A stretch of DNA of 64,000 nucleotides, taken from assembly GCF_020536995.1 (NCBI RefSeq), contig NC_068359.1, positions 79,249,867 through 79,313,866 of the forward strand, given 5' to 3'. The notes under the pieces are model-generated. The model worked only from the letters and a program-made list of their open reading frames with translations. It did no database searches and had not been told where the DNA came from. The stretch's first letter is position 1. Each line of letters starts with the position of its first letter. Below, in pieces: positions 35,496-47,600 of this stretch. A program made the translations under genes and the position numbers. This DNA comes from Dreissena polymorpha. Taxonomy: Eukaryota; Mollusca; Bivalvia; Myida; Dreissenidae.

Positions 35496-36800
35496 GTGAA
35501 ACACGAACTTGACAAGCTTGTAGAAAGAGGTATTCTTGTTCCAGTCGAAGAGCCTACTGAATGGGTGAACCAGATGGCCGTGGTACGAAAATCTTCAGGG
35601 AGCCTGCGTATCTGCTTAGACCACCAACCTCTAAACAAAGTGCTGAAAAGACAGCGGTACAGATTTACCACATTTGATGATGTCTTGCCAAATCTCAACC
35701 AGGCAAAGTTGTTCACCAAAATGGATGTCAAAGAAGCATTCTGGCATGTGCAATTAGATGAAGAGTCGAGCAAGCTCACAACGATGATAACCCCTTTTGG
35801 ACGATTCCGATGGTCAAGATTACCATTTGGGCTATGTGTATCAAGTGAGATCTTTGCAAGAAAGCTAAACGAAGCTTTGAATGGTCTCGAAGGCATTTTT
35901 GTGATCGCAGATGATATCATCGTCGTTGGCTGCGGTGAAACAGAACAATCCGCAAAGTCGGACAATGACCGCAAACTGAAATCACTTGCAAAACGATGCT
36001 CAAAACAGAACATTATTCTGAATGAAGAAAAGACAAAGGTCGGAAAAGAAGTGATCTTTCATGGACACAGAATAACAGACAAAGGTGTTTTGCCCGATAA
36101 GAACAAAGTGAAAGCCATCCAAAACATGCCGAAGCCGAAAAATGTTACAGAGGTTCGACAACTCTGCGGACTAGTGCAATACATGAGCAAATTTCTACCT
36201 GATCTTGCGTCGACCATGGAGCCCATTCGTCAACTAACGCGTAAAGATGTCAAGTGGGAATGGACAAATGAGTGCGACGAAAGTTTAGAAAAAGTGAAAG
36301 CACAAATCACAAGCGCCCCAGTTTTGGCGTACTTTGATCCTGAAAAAGTCGTGCTGCAAGTGGACTCATCGCAACACGGACTGGGTGCATGTCTTCTGCA
36401 GGATGGACATCCTGTGGAATTCGCCTCGCGTGCTCTAACCTCCGCTGAGCAAAAATGGGCGCAAATCGAAAAAGAAGCACTAGCAATTCTATATGGACTG
36501 ACGCGATTTGACCAATACACCTTTGGAATCAAAGTAGTAGTGTAGAACGATCATAAACCATTAGAGACTATTTTGAAAAAGCCTTTGGGACAAGCGCCAA
36601 AACGACTACAAGATATAATTATGAAACCCCTGAGGTATGACATCGAGTTCCAGTATGTGAAGGGCTCAGATCTCGTGATTTCGGATGCTCTGAGTCGTGC
36701 ATACCCAGAATCAAAGGAAAATGAAACTGCAGATCGGTTGGACATTCGAAATGTCAAAAATGGTGCATTCGACCATTTCCAGATGCAAGAATTCTGGAAA
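35496..36800 (+). pseudogene. reverse transcriptase and RNase H region of the LTR fossil
   Basis: RT blocks include TKMDVKEAFWHVQLDE, the FGRFRWSRLPFGL region and the ADD catalytic box within IADDIIVVG. RNase H follows with a VDSSQHGLGA-type start. This matches Ty3/gypsy pol. Confidence 0.88.
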
Positions 36801-36829
36801 TCAGACGCGCAACAGAAGAAGATTCGTCA

Positions 36830-38119
36830 ATGCAAGAGCTTCAGCACTTAATAATCACTGGATGGCCGAAAAAAAGTGACATTAGTGCTGAACTCGGACA
36901 ATATCACCCTCTCAGAGATACTCTCAGTGTGCAAGATGGAGTGATCTTCAAAGGTGAAGCAATAGTTATTCCAAAAAGCCTGAGAAAAGAAATGCTGCGA
37001 AGACTGCACAAAGCACATCTAGGTTATGATAGTATGGACAGAAGAGCCCGCGGAACGATCTTCTGGCCGGGTATGAGAGCAGAACTGCAAGAGTTCACGA
37101 AACAATGTGTACAGTGTGAGAACAGAAAACCTCCCCCTCAACAGGAAAAGTTGAAACAACATAGTGATGGACTACGACCTTGGGACAAGGTCGGATCGGA
37201 CTTGTTCAAAATACAGAACAGGTTATTTCTCGTCGTCGTAGACTACCACTCAAGCTTCATCGAAGTGGATTTACTGACAGTGGCAACCAGTCAGCAAGTG
37301 ATTGACAAAATGAAGAAACACTTTGCTAGATTCGGAATTCCCAGAGAACTGATAACTGACGGTGGACCCCAGTATATGTCCACAGAAGTCCGTAACTTTA
37401 CACAGAAGTGGGGTATAAAGCATCACATCACGTCGCCCCACCACTCAGCATCAAATGGTAAAGCTGAGAGTGCTGTGAAAGCCATGAAGACACTGATCAT
37501 CAAGTGCCACGAGTCGCGTACGGACCCGATGGAGGCGATCCTGGAACAACGAAACACATCTCGTGCCGACACCAAGAGGAGTCCAGCTGAGATGATGATG
37601 AATCGAAAGCTTCGCACCATGGTACCTTCGCGCGTGAAAGCAGAGCCACGTTGTGAATCGCGAGGGAATCGTAAGAAATCGGTGAAAAAATGGTTCGATC
37701 AAAAAGCGCACGATCAACCAAAAGTAAAAATCGGTCAATCAGTGTATTTCCATAAGCAGAGCAAAAAGCCCTGGCAGAAAGGCATAGTTGAAAATATCAA
37801 TGGTGATCGATATATTGTGCGTAGTGAAGAAAGTGGGCTATATGCCAGAAATCGTGTTCATATCCGTCCGACAAAAGTCGAAGTGCAGATTCGCGAGCAA
37901 TCTCCGCCTCGTTATAAAAATATGAATTCTGAAACTCGTAATCAAAGCGCGCCAAAGACGCATGAAACTACTCGTATGACTGCAACATCTTCAACAGGCA
38001 ACACGACAGCAGCCTCTGAATCAGAACCAACAGCAGCTTCAGAATCCGGCCCGAGCAGATACAACCTAAGGCCCCGCGGAAACATTCAAAGACCCCAGTG
38101 TCTTAAGGGTTTTGTGTGA
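36830..38119 (+). pseudogene. integrase region of the LTR fossil
   Basis: An HHCC zinc-binding segment (HKAHLGY ... CVQCE), a DDE core with DGGPQYMS and SASNGKAE, then a basic C-terminal tail. Part of the 34086-38582 element. Confidence 0.88.
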
Positions 38120-38582
38120 ATCAATGAATAGTTTTCATATGTCTAAGACTGAAGATTAGATTTAAGGAAAGAGATTTTAGCTACCAGCTTGATAATTTGA
38201 TCAGAGTTTTAAAATGTCAAGAAATGACAAACTGTTGAACATGTTTAATTCTAGTCAAGTTAGTAAAATACAAACTGTTTGAACATTATTAATTCTAGTC
38301 AAGTTTGTAAAAGTTTATATGTTAGGACTGTTCTAAGAGTGATTACTATTGTTAAGTGATCTTAGTTTTATAAGTTAAGACTATTTTTAGAGTTAAACCA
38401 TTATCTTGATCATTTTAATTGATATTGTTAACGGATCTTAATAATATTTTTTTTAAAGAAAGAGGGATGTTGATAGATATATTTTATATTGGCATGTAAC
38501 CGAATGTAACCGTTAGCCAGTCTAATATATGTTGTACAAGATTTATGTCCCTTTTGTACTCTTCGTAATAAAGTAATCAACA

Positions 38583-40286
38583 CATGTCTTAACATAAATT
38601 TGCATACCTATATAAAATTTAATATACGCGGTAAGATGTAATCGTTAGTGGATTTAAGATTCATTCGTTTGCTAGATACTGCATTATAGTTAACTTGTGA
38701 TAAACATAAAGTAGAATCGTACTCAGTGTAACTGTGTATGTGGGGCATATTTACGTCCATAGTTTGGGGTCAGTCCATTTTATGTTCCACTCAGATCCTT
38801 GCTTTCTAACTGACGAACTCTCCATTGAGTGTCAATCTTGGAATTATTCATGCGAACTCTGACGCGATAAATGTATTGATATATTCTTCTATCCCCCATT
38901 ATTTGTTTTGTTGTAACCATATTTTCCCGAAATTGTTAAGACATATACGTCACGGTTAAATTGACAGACGAATGCCGATATGACTTCCCAGCGGGACAAC
39001 CATAACCTGTTCGTCGAGGATTTCGGTAACGATCACATTGTGCATTATTATGGCACATATGTCATGTCCAGTACACTAGGAGATTTTTGACGCAATAAAA
39101 TCCGTGTGACACCCCGTTTGAAAACCACCAATGCTTTGTAATGACCGCGCCATATAGATGATTCAGGCTATAAATCTCTGTATGTTTGAAATGGAAGTTC
39201 CATTATAAAAGTAGTGGTTAAGAAAAAAGTGTCTTGAGTTTTATTGTGACTTATATTCTATTACTTTAGGAAAAATATGACGTAGCGCAATAACTCGAGG
39301 TTACGTGTAAGTTCATTTGTATAAGTATCTCACTCAAAACGGAATTACACACATAATTATTATATCCTTCAAATACAGACTGGACAATACTTCCAAGTTC
39401 ATTACAGTATATTTTGCTCGTTCGAAATACGACTACTTTAATGTTGGAAACATACGCTATTAAATGTTGTTGCATTTCTGTTCAGCATGCCAGAAAAGTT
39501 AATATACTCAATCAGAGCTCATTTGAAAGCAATGTCCCTTTAATATCGTTTAAGCCCGCTTATATCAATTACTAGCTACAAACACCGATCGTTTGTGTTA
39601 GAGATAGCACAAAAGATTCAAAACAACAACTATTCTCATTTGGGTAGAGAATAACGCGTTTTGTTTATTATTTGTTTTATTCGGACCAAAATTCGTAGTG
39701 TTATTATAAAAAAAAACATAAGAGATCGGTGCGAAATCTAGGACTTTCCTTGTACCTCATGTTAGTTACACCAATATTCGCATTTTCAGTACCAAAAACA
39801 AGGCTATACAAATGTGTGAAAGTAACCGGTATTTAATGTTAGCATCATAAATAGTAAACACGCGTTACGAAGAAGGTACGCACGAATAACGATATTTATT
39901 ATCATACCTGCGTCTTCCAGACTAGTTCCAAATCTATTTTTAGAATTGTAAACACTACGTTTACATGTAGTTCATCGTTTGCAACTATAGGGAAACGATA
40001 AGAGAGTTAAAGGTACACTGCATTTCACAACAGCCTTAAAGTGGTAATACACCAAATAAATTCTTGAGTTTGCAAGAGTTACTTTATAGACGATTCGTAT
40101 GTTTGTTGTTATAATTGATATATATTTTACTTCATTAAATAGTTTCCGTATGCGGGAAAGAATGATTTTTATTTGTTCTGTTGTTCCAAGGGCCACATCG
40201 TGTGAACTATTTGGTCACACCACGGCTTCAAACAACACAACACGCGGGTATACACACAATTAAAGTTATCATATAGGTAAATAAAA
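38583..40286. other. intergenic, nothing recognised
   Basis: Only short frames without family motifs. Sequences near 39500-39560 and 40000-40060 look like worn dispersed repeats but could not be assigned. Confidence 0.4.
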
Positions 40287-40519
40287 TATGAGCCGTGCTC
40301 GGTGAAAGTGGGCTTAATGCATGGGCATAAATTGTCGTCCCAAATTAGACTGTGCAGTCCGCACAGGCTAATCAGGGACGACACTTTCTGCATTCACCGG
40401 ATTTTTGCGAAGAAGAAGCTTTCTTAAATCAAAATATCATAAAAGCCGAAATTGTCGTTCCTGATTAGCCTGTGCGGACCTATGCATTAAACCCCCTTTT
40501 CACAGAGCACGGCCCATAT
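40287..40519. mobile_element. hairpin MITE-like element, copy 4
   Basis: ATGAGCCGTGCTCGGTGAAA at left and CACAGAGCACGGCCCATA at right, with AGTCCGCACAGGCTAATCAG inside. Confidence 0.82.
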
Positions 40520-40716
40520 TATATACATTAAGCAAACTGAACATCATTGAATCATTGACCATAACAATAATTAATACTTGTCTTTCCACCTTAAACTAAA
40601 TGATTGAGTATCCACCGCTTATGTGTTATAGATAAACTGTGTTGATCTTTTTAATCATTCTTTGTTTGTTGTGTTACACTGACGATGTACGTTGTGCAAG
40701 TCATGATTAAACACAC

Positions 40717-40999
40717 CTTCTGTTCTGTTCTATTCTATAATGTTCTAATGTGTTCTGTCCTGTCTTCTCCTATCCTCTCCTGACCTGTCCTGACATATCC
40801 TGCCATGTCCTGTCCAGTCCAGTCTTGTCCTGTCATGTTCGGTTTTGCCCTATCCTGTCCCGTTCCGACCCGTCCGGTCCCGTCCAGTCCAGCCCTGTCT
40901 TGTCCTAACCTGTCATGTTTAGTCTTGTCCAGTCCAGTCCTGTATTTTCCGGTCCTGTCCTGTCCGTTACTGTCTTGTCCTGACCTGTCCCGTTCTGTT
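40717..40999. repeat. degenerate (CTGTC)/(TGTTC) pentanucleotide tract
   Basis: The run starts TTCTGTTCTGTTCTATTC and drifts into CCTGTCCTGTCC-like units. A possible retroposon tail or independent microsatellite. Confidence 0.85.
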
Positions 41000-41203
41000 A
41001 TGTTGATATGCTACACACATATATGTATATGTTCACACTAAGGAAGCATGCTATTGTTATACTTGAAATCGTAAACTATTGTTTTTCATTGCGACATCGT
41101 CGACATATGTCGTAGTATGTACCTTGTATTTATAGTACTATTTTCACGACGGAAAAAGGCATACATGCTAACAAGCAATAATAAACATGGTTAAATAATT
41201 CGA

Positions 41204-41400
41204 AGGTCGCCGTGGTGAAATGGATATGGTGTCCGCCTAGCGACCCGGAGGTCACGGGTTCGATCCCCACCGTGAGAGCGTTCTGTAGATCTCCCCCAAA
41301 GACACCAAGTACTGATTCTAGGCCCAGGAAACGGACTCGAGAGCGTTTATTAAGCCTTAGGCTTTCGATGCAATTGAGCTAAATTAAATAGGTTTAAACT
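41204..41400 (+). mobile_element. tRNA-derived SINE
   Basis: The tRNA-like head has an A box (TGGTGAAATGG) and B box (GGTTCGATCCC) about 40 nt apart. A non-tRNA body containing CCCAGGAAACGGACTCGAGA and an A-rich tail follow. The extended body and the lack of a full cloverleaf argue against a functional tRNA gene. Confidence 0.85.
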
Positions 41401-42600
41401 AAATAATTCGCCTTTTTTGACACAGTCAACATTACATTTGGAGAAACATATCAATATTTAAGAGCGAACCGCGCATTTTGGCATATTTCAGGTAAACTTC
41501 AAGTGTATTGGATACTTTTCTAGACACACGAGCTCTGTTATAGGTACAGATTTTCATTCAAAATTGTATACGTGATCATTTGACTACATTCGGCCCAAGA
41601 ACGATACAATCAGTCATCCGTTACGATTGGACGCTTTATCACGTGGGGTCGGTAGCATGCACTTTTTCAAAATGCGCGGATTCGCTTCTTAATATTCATA
41701 TGAGCCATACGTTTTTGAAATTAATTTTATATTTTCCTGTTGTAAGAACCCACCTTATATGATGAAATCGAAATAAATTTATAATTATATGAGTTTCATC
41801 ATTTCCACGTGCAAAAAGACGAAACTATATAAACCCCACGTGCTAAAGCGTCTAATCGTCACGGATGAATGATTTTTTCTCGAGCTTGCTCAGAATGTAG
41901 TCAAATCATCACATTAAAATGTTTTAATCAAAATCTTTATTTATAACAGAGATATTAAAGTTTGAAAAGTGCTGCGTTAGAAAAGTCTCCAAGTGTGTGC
42001 TTCGTATCCGATTGAATATGTTCATAGATAATATCTGGTTGTTGTTTATAAATATAAGTGTATTCATCATGGATTGGAAAACCTAAACCGCGAGTCTTGA
42101 GATTTTGTTTAGGATCTCGTTCCGAGCAAGGTAATGTATCTGGACATTTAACTCAACAACAAAAAACGACTTGAAACAACAATTCAATGACATCCTGAAC
42201 ATAATGATGCCACTATACTGCGCGTATTTGCAGTATTCAACATTTGTTCATGTGCAACAATTTATCGGATGAAGTGTGCTTATCGTAATGAAATATGATT
42301 CAATAAATAAACGAAATACTAAATTTAACATTGTGTGTTATTTAATAACGAAATCACAAGTATAACTAGTATAAAGGTTGCAGTCTTATTTTGTGCAGTT
42401 TACAATTAAGAAACACAACATTATAACTGTTTTAATTATAAGATGTCTTATTTAAACCAGGCTATTCACTTACGATTGTAATTTCTTAACAAGTCATACA
42501 TAGTGACAAAGATGGCATTTTGATATATCATACTTTATCGGTCCATTCGTTTCTTTTGTGCTGCACACGTTGCCAAACTTCTATTATACAATTATTAAGT
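41401..42600. other. intergenic, nothing recognised
   Basis: AT-rich, without recognisable exon or repeat. Confidence 0.4.
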
Positions 42601-44640
42601 GAAATGAATTTCTTCTTGCGCCCGCGGGAGAAAACGTATTCATTAATACCAGTTGTTGGCAAGTTTCAAATAAGCAAGCAATTCTACTTACCAAACACAC
42701 TGCAAACATTAATGAAACATTTAGATACTTGAACGCTTTATGCAAAGCATATGGTTACACGGCGTACAAAGCATACAGATACCCTACATGTATCACACGG
42801 TTGACTCTGAAAAGTAAATAAAATCAACGAGCATTAATGTGTTGGGGTTCCACCCTACAACTTCCAATACAAAACCACAAGGGATTTCAACACTTTATTT
42901 CACCCTTTTAAACTGATCCAGGATGTAATTCAAAAGTTCAGCGTGAATACAAATGAAAAACATACACATTTCGATGCAATTGTCTATTCAAGAGAACGCG
43001 TTGATATTTATTTACCATTTATTAAATAAATGGCCGGTTGCAAAACAGCGCAACATAATTGTAGCTGTATAATGATAAATGTATGCTACAATTTAATGAA
43101 TTGCAAAAAGAAGTAAATCTCACGCATCACACTTGTGTATCATTACGTCATTTAAATAACCTCTTTTTGCAACAAGTTCCATGCTTGCGTCATTTGTGCT
43201 TAATTGAACATTTGTCTTGTGTATGCATGTCTTTTTGTTAAACTCATGACGGCATGTAAATGTGTCACTGTAACTTATATAGGTCGACCTCAATGATAGC
43301 AAACGATCAGTGATATTTTAACTTCATTCATTGTTTCACTGTAATAAATTCCCCAAATAACTCATATTTGTTTAAAACAGAAAAAAACACAGTCCAGATT
43401 AGTGATCGATTTGGATGTAACTTAGGTAGTAAACTATGAAATAAGCCACCAAGATTACTGTTTTGAGTATACCTCAACATATATTCAAAAGACTTATTAA
43501 AAGTGTAACACATAAATAACAAAATCAGCGCAAATAATGAGGACGTGTATATGTCTAGATGATAGGACCTTCATTAAATTACCATACCATTATCTATGTA
43601 CAAATGCACTCTTTGAAACAGTATAGGATATAACAATAGAATCAACACATTGATTATTAAGGACACGATGAGAATGGATAACTCACATATTAGCTACCGG
43701 TAGATGGCAACGGAAAATAAAATATATGTATTGAACAACGTATAAACACCGTTATTATAATCATATTAAATTACTTCTAAGTACTAAGTAGAAAAACCCG
43801 TCAACAAGATAGTTTACATTAAAAACATATTCATCAATAATATAAAATAGTGTTTGATACGCGAATTATGACGATCTTTCATTCCATTAAACAAACATAT
43901 TTCGTCCACAAGTATGATACAATAAAAATTATACAAGTGAATCATGCACTAAATCTTAACATATAATCCTTGTATTATTACTAAATGATATAAATCCGGA
44001 AATATTAGTTTTCTGTTTGCATGCAATTGAATGCATACAAATGGATACAATCAGGTATTATCTAATTAAATAATACAGGATATTAGAAAAAAATATATTA
44101 TTTGCAGTCCGATAAGCACAGGGAATTATCCAGTAATACATTCAGGAAATGTGCAAACTCTTAATATTCCTTCGTAAATAGTTCTTGTAATTTATTTGTA
44201 TTCAATGATATACTCTGGATAGTACTGAACGTGGTCGAAGATGCAGAAGATGCTCGGATTGCGTACGTTGTCCACGCAGCTGTCATACAGTCTGACCTGA
44301 CCATCCGGTGTCCGGGCTATCTCAGGCGGCCTCCGTAAACCCTGCTGCCCTTTAGTCCAGCGTCCCACCAGTACACGACACTGCAACATAAACTTGTGAC
44401 CCGTTTTTGGATCAGCCGTTGCATACCGATCCGACATATCTGCTGTCGAAGCAAAATAGGCGCCATTGCCATATATCGCACCGACGTTTGTTCCGGCAAG
44501 GCGCATGTCGAGATTGTGAGCGCATACAGTTTGGATTATGTCCGGTTTTGTTCCATGGAAAAGGTTCATCTCGTTACCGCCGATTTTTCCATCTATGGCT
44601 TCCATCTGCTTGCGTTTGCTGGAATATATTAGCATAGATG
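42600..44640. repeat. segmental duplication, copy 1 (3' part of PARP locus)
   Basis: Diverged but collinear with about 61490-63990. Shared blocks include TGACTCTGAAAAGTAAATAA-like, CCAATACAAAACCACA, AACAAACATA...GTCCACAAGT and the entire last PARP exon. Confidence 0.8.
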
Positions 44641-47600
44641 AGTATTAGACGTCAAATTCATATATCGACGATAAGCTTGCCTAAAATAATAATAACCGTA
44701 TTTGTTTTTATTTGGTTTTATGTTACGAACACCTTTTCGTACTTGAATCTGGGATATATACGAAAATACACTGCTACTTTATAGACTTATATAAAGGCTA
44801 TATAAACTTGCTCCGGAATGCGCTTGAAATTGCGGGTACAAACAAACACGACGCATTTAACAGCCTTAAAATCTTATACATTATCAACTGTTATCATTCT
44901 GATCCAACTATCATTGGTTGATACAGTCGGTAAGCGTTACGTTTTCTCCTTATTACATAGTGTTGTTTTTTCAAAGATGTGTCAGAGGTTTCGAATAACA
45001 CCTTTCGTTATTTATCTCTTTAATAACGTAAATAAACAAAACCGAGGCTTTTATATAAGACACAATTAAAGTGTAAAATGTATGCTACTGGGATCACAAC
45101 TTCTAGATTGATGTTGACAAACTGTGTACGAATATATTTGACTTCATTTGATGCCAATTACATACGGTATGAGATGGGTACAAGTTTTGCGGTGAGGACA
45201 CGCGATTATTTTATCACAACTTATTAAATATTCGGTTATAAACATAGATATAAAAATACATGTACAAGTTAAACAAACTCAAGTTATAAAAATACAAAAA
45301 TTAAAACAAAACAAAAAAATCTTAAAATTTTTCATACAATAACTATTGAGTATATTGAAAAACAATTAAATGAAAGAAAGTTATTTCTATTCCAAAACAA
45401 TAACAATTTATCTAATACGCGATGGGGTTCTTGTACATTTTTCGTGTAACTAGAAACAAACCACAATTAGTAAAATGTTTACAAAAGAAACATTACCATG
45501 TATATTTATAACACATTTTAGCTTTCATACTTACGAACAGTAAAACTCCCAAAGAATTTTGCTTTGAACCCTGTGTATTCTGACGATTCTTTTTCTAAGC
45601 GTTTGAACGAACTTGCCCATTACAGTTCTGAATTCCTCACTCATAGTTGAAAGATCAACTTTAATAACGTGTTGATCGGGCCTCATCGTCATCCAATGTG
45701 ATGGCAAACAAGACGACGTTTTTGATAGTTCATGTTCTCCCTTTTGTTCTTTAGTTCTATGACAAATCACACCAATCCAATTGTTTAAAACGATAATCAT
45801 TCTATTTCGTGGCTTTAAATTTTACATGATTTTTATCGTTCAACTCCACCTATGAAGAGTTATGTGTTTGCAAACATCTTCAATAGATGTATATAGCGTA
45901 AATATTTCAGTGTTAATTATTATTTTAATTAAGTTGATCACAGCAATTTCTCTTAATTAGCTGTTTCAACATTTTTTTAATAAACTATAAACATATGTTA
46001 ATGTTCACTAAACAAATGTGCTTGATTTGATTAGTTATTTGTTTAAAGAAAACCAAACGACATCGTATGAACTTACCTTTTGGTTGAATTTTCTTTTTTA
46101 AAGAACGAATGCGACTTATCATGCAATCGTCTTTTATCCTCATAGCAAGTGGAACAAATGTCATAGTCGGGACAAGAACTACACCTCCAGCGGGTACCCC
46201 GAATTGGAGAGACTTTGCAGACATCACATCTTACACCTACATGAGGCGTACCTGATAAACACAGAATCATTATTAGGTCAGGACCCAATCAAACATTACA
46301 TAATTATGCTGATGTTTTTGCATAGATACATTGCACACAAATTTATGAAATACCACTAAAGGAACTAAAAGTTGTCCTGATCCAATTCTGGCGTCATTTT
46401 TAAAGGTTTATCAATGAGGATGTTGACTAATAAACTTTGCATGGCATGCGTTAAAAAGTTTGCGCAGAAATGCGTACAAAATAATTATGAAACTATACTA
46501 GTCTTATTAAAAGGTAACGTTATATATATTCACCAGGTTACAATGGAAATGGGTATTACATTATAGCTGTTTATATTTCGATGAACAGCTAGTTATTTAA
46601 ATATTGCGCATGTACGTGTTCGTGTCTTTGTCTTAACTTGACCAGATAGCATTTATGTACACATTACGATAGTAATTCGCCTTCAGTTAACATAACATTA
46701 TTAAAAGTGTTTAGACTATAAAATACGTCTGTCGGAGCAATTATTTATATTTTATATTTATACGTTACTCTATTATATGTAAGTAAAGAGGGTTGAAATG
46801 TACCTGAACCGTCATTGGTTTGATGGATTCTTTTCGGCACCGCTTGAGAGCTTGTTGTTCTAGTAGCTTCCGCCTGGTGTCTGGAAATAATATGGGCCAC
46901 GCTCTTAGTTAATCGGGCTTTATCTATATGCGATAAGTATCGTCCCAGATTAGCTTGTGAAGTCCGAATAGGATAATAAGTGACGACACTTGCCACTGGA
47001 ATATTTAAATTAATTGAAAGTTCTTGTAAACGAAAACCAATTCCTTGAAAGGCGGAAAGAGTCGTCCCTAATTTGCTTATATGGACTTTCCGATTTTTCC
47101 CGAACGCTGCTTAATTTAAATTAGAAGTGTCGAGTGCCAAAAGATCCTAATGAAAAAAAAAAATGCATTTGAAATAAACGCATGATTTTACGATGTAGTT
47201 TGCTATTTGTTTACAACAGTGAAGTCGATTAAGTTTGAGTTTGATTTCGTTAAACATTCAAGACATGAAGACACTTCAGTACATGAAACTTTTGAAACAA
47301 AACGCCATTTATTTCCAAATTAAATGATGGAAAGTTAGTAACTGATTTGATTTATAAATTTTGCGATCTTGAAATCTTATTTAAACTTGATAACATTAGT
47401 GTGCACGTCCTAGCAGACTATTATGAATGTATGTATCTGTGTGGGGTATTGGCGGTCCAAGGTCTTCCTAGCAGACTATTATGTATGTATGTATCTGTGT
47501 GGGGTATTGGCGGTCCAAGGTCTTCCTAGCAGACTATTATGAATGTATGTATCTGTGTGGGGTATTGGTATTCCTAGCAGACTATTATGAATGTATGTAT

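Larger units (their letters stand above)
34086..38582 (+). mobile_element. Ty3/gypsy LTR retrotransposon fossil
   Basis: A gag-protease-reverse transcriptase-RNase H-integrase order marks the Ty3/gypsy group. A complete short LTR of about 115 bp (TGTTGATAG...ATCAACA) with an AATAAA signal sits at the 3' end behind a purine-rich tract. Only a short match to it (TGTAACCGAATG region) is visible at the 5' edge. The element is broken, in roughly two to five places, and also carries a telomere-like inverted-repeat insertion. Much of pol still reads openly, so it is of moderate rather than great age; the few differences between the shared LTR pieces agree with this. Confidence 0.9.

Noticed and set aside
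35013-37738. Minus-strand frames of 70-190 codons
   Set aside because: Shadows of the pol region of the LTR fossil, with no family motifs of their own.
41204-41276. Functional tRNA gene
   Set aside because: A and B boxes are present but the stems do not close into a convincing cloverleaf and a SINE body follows directly.
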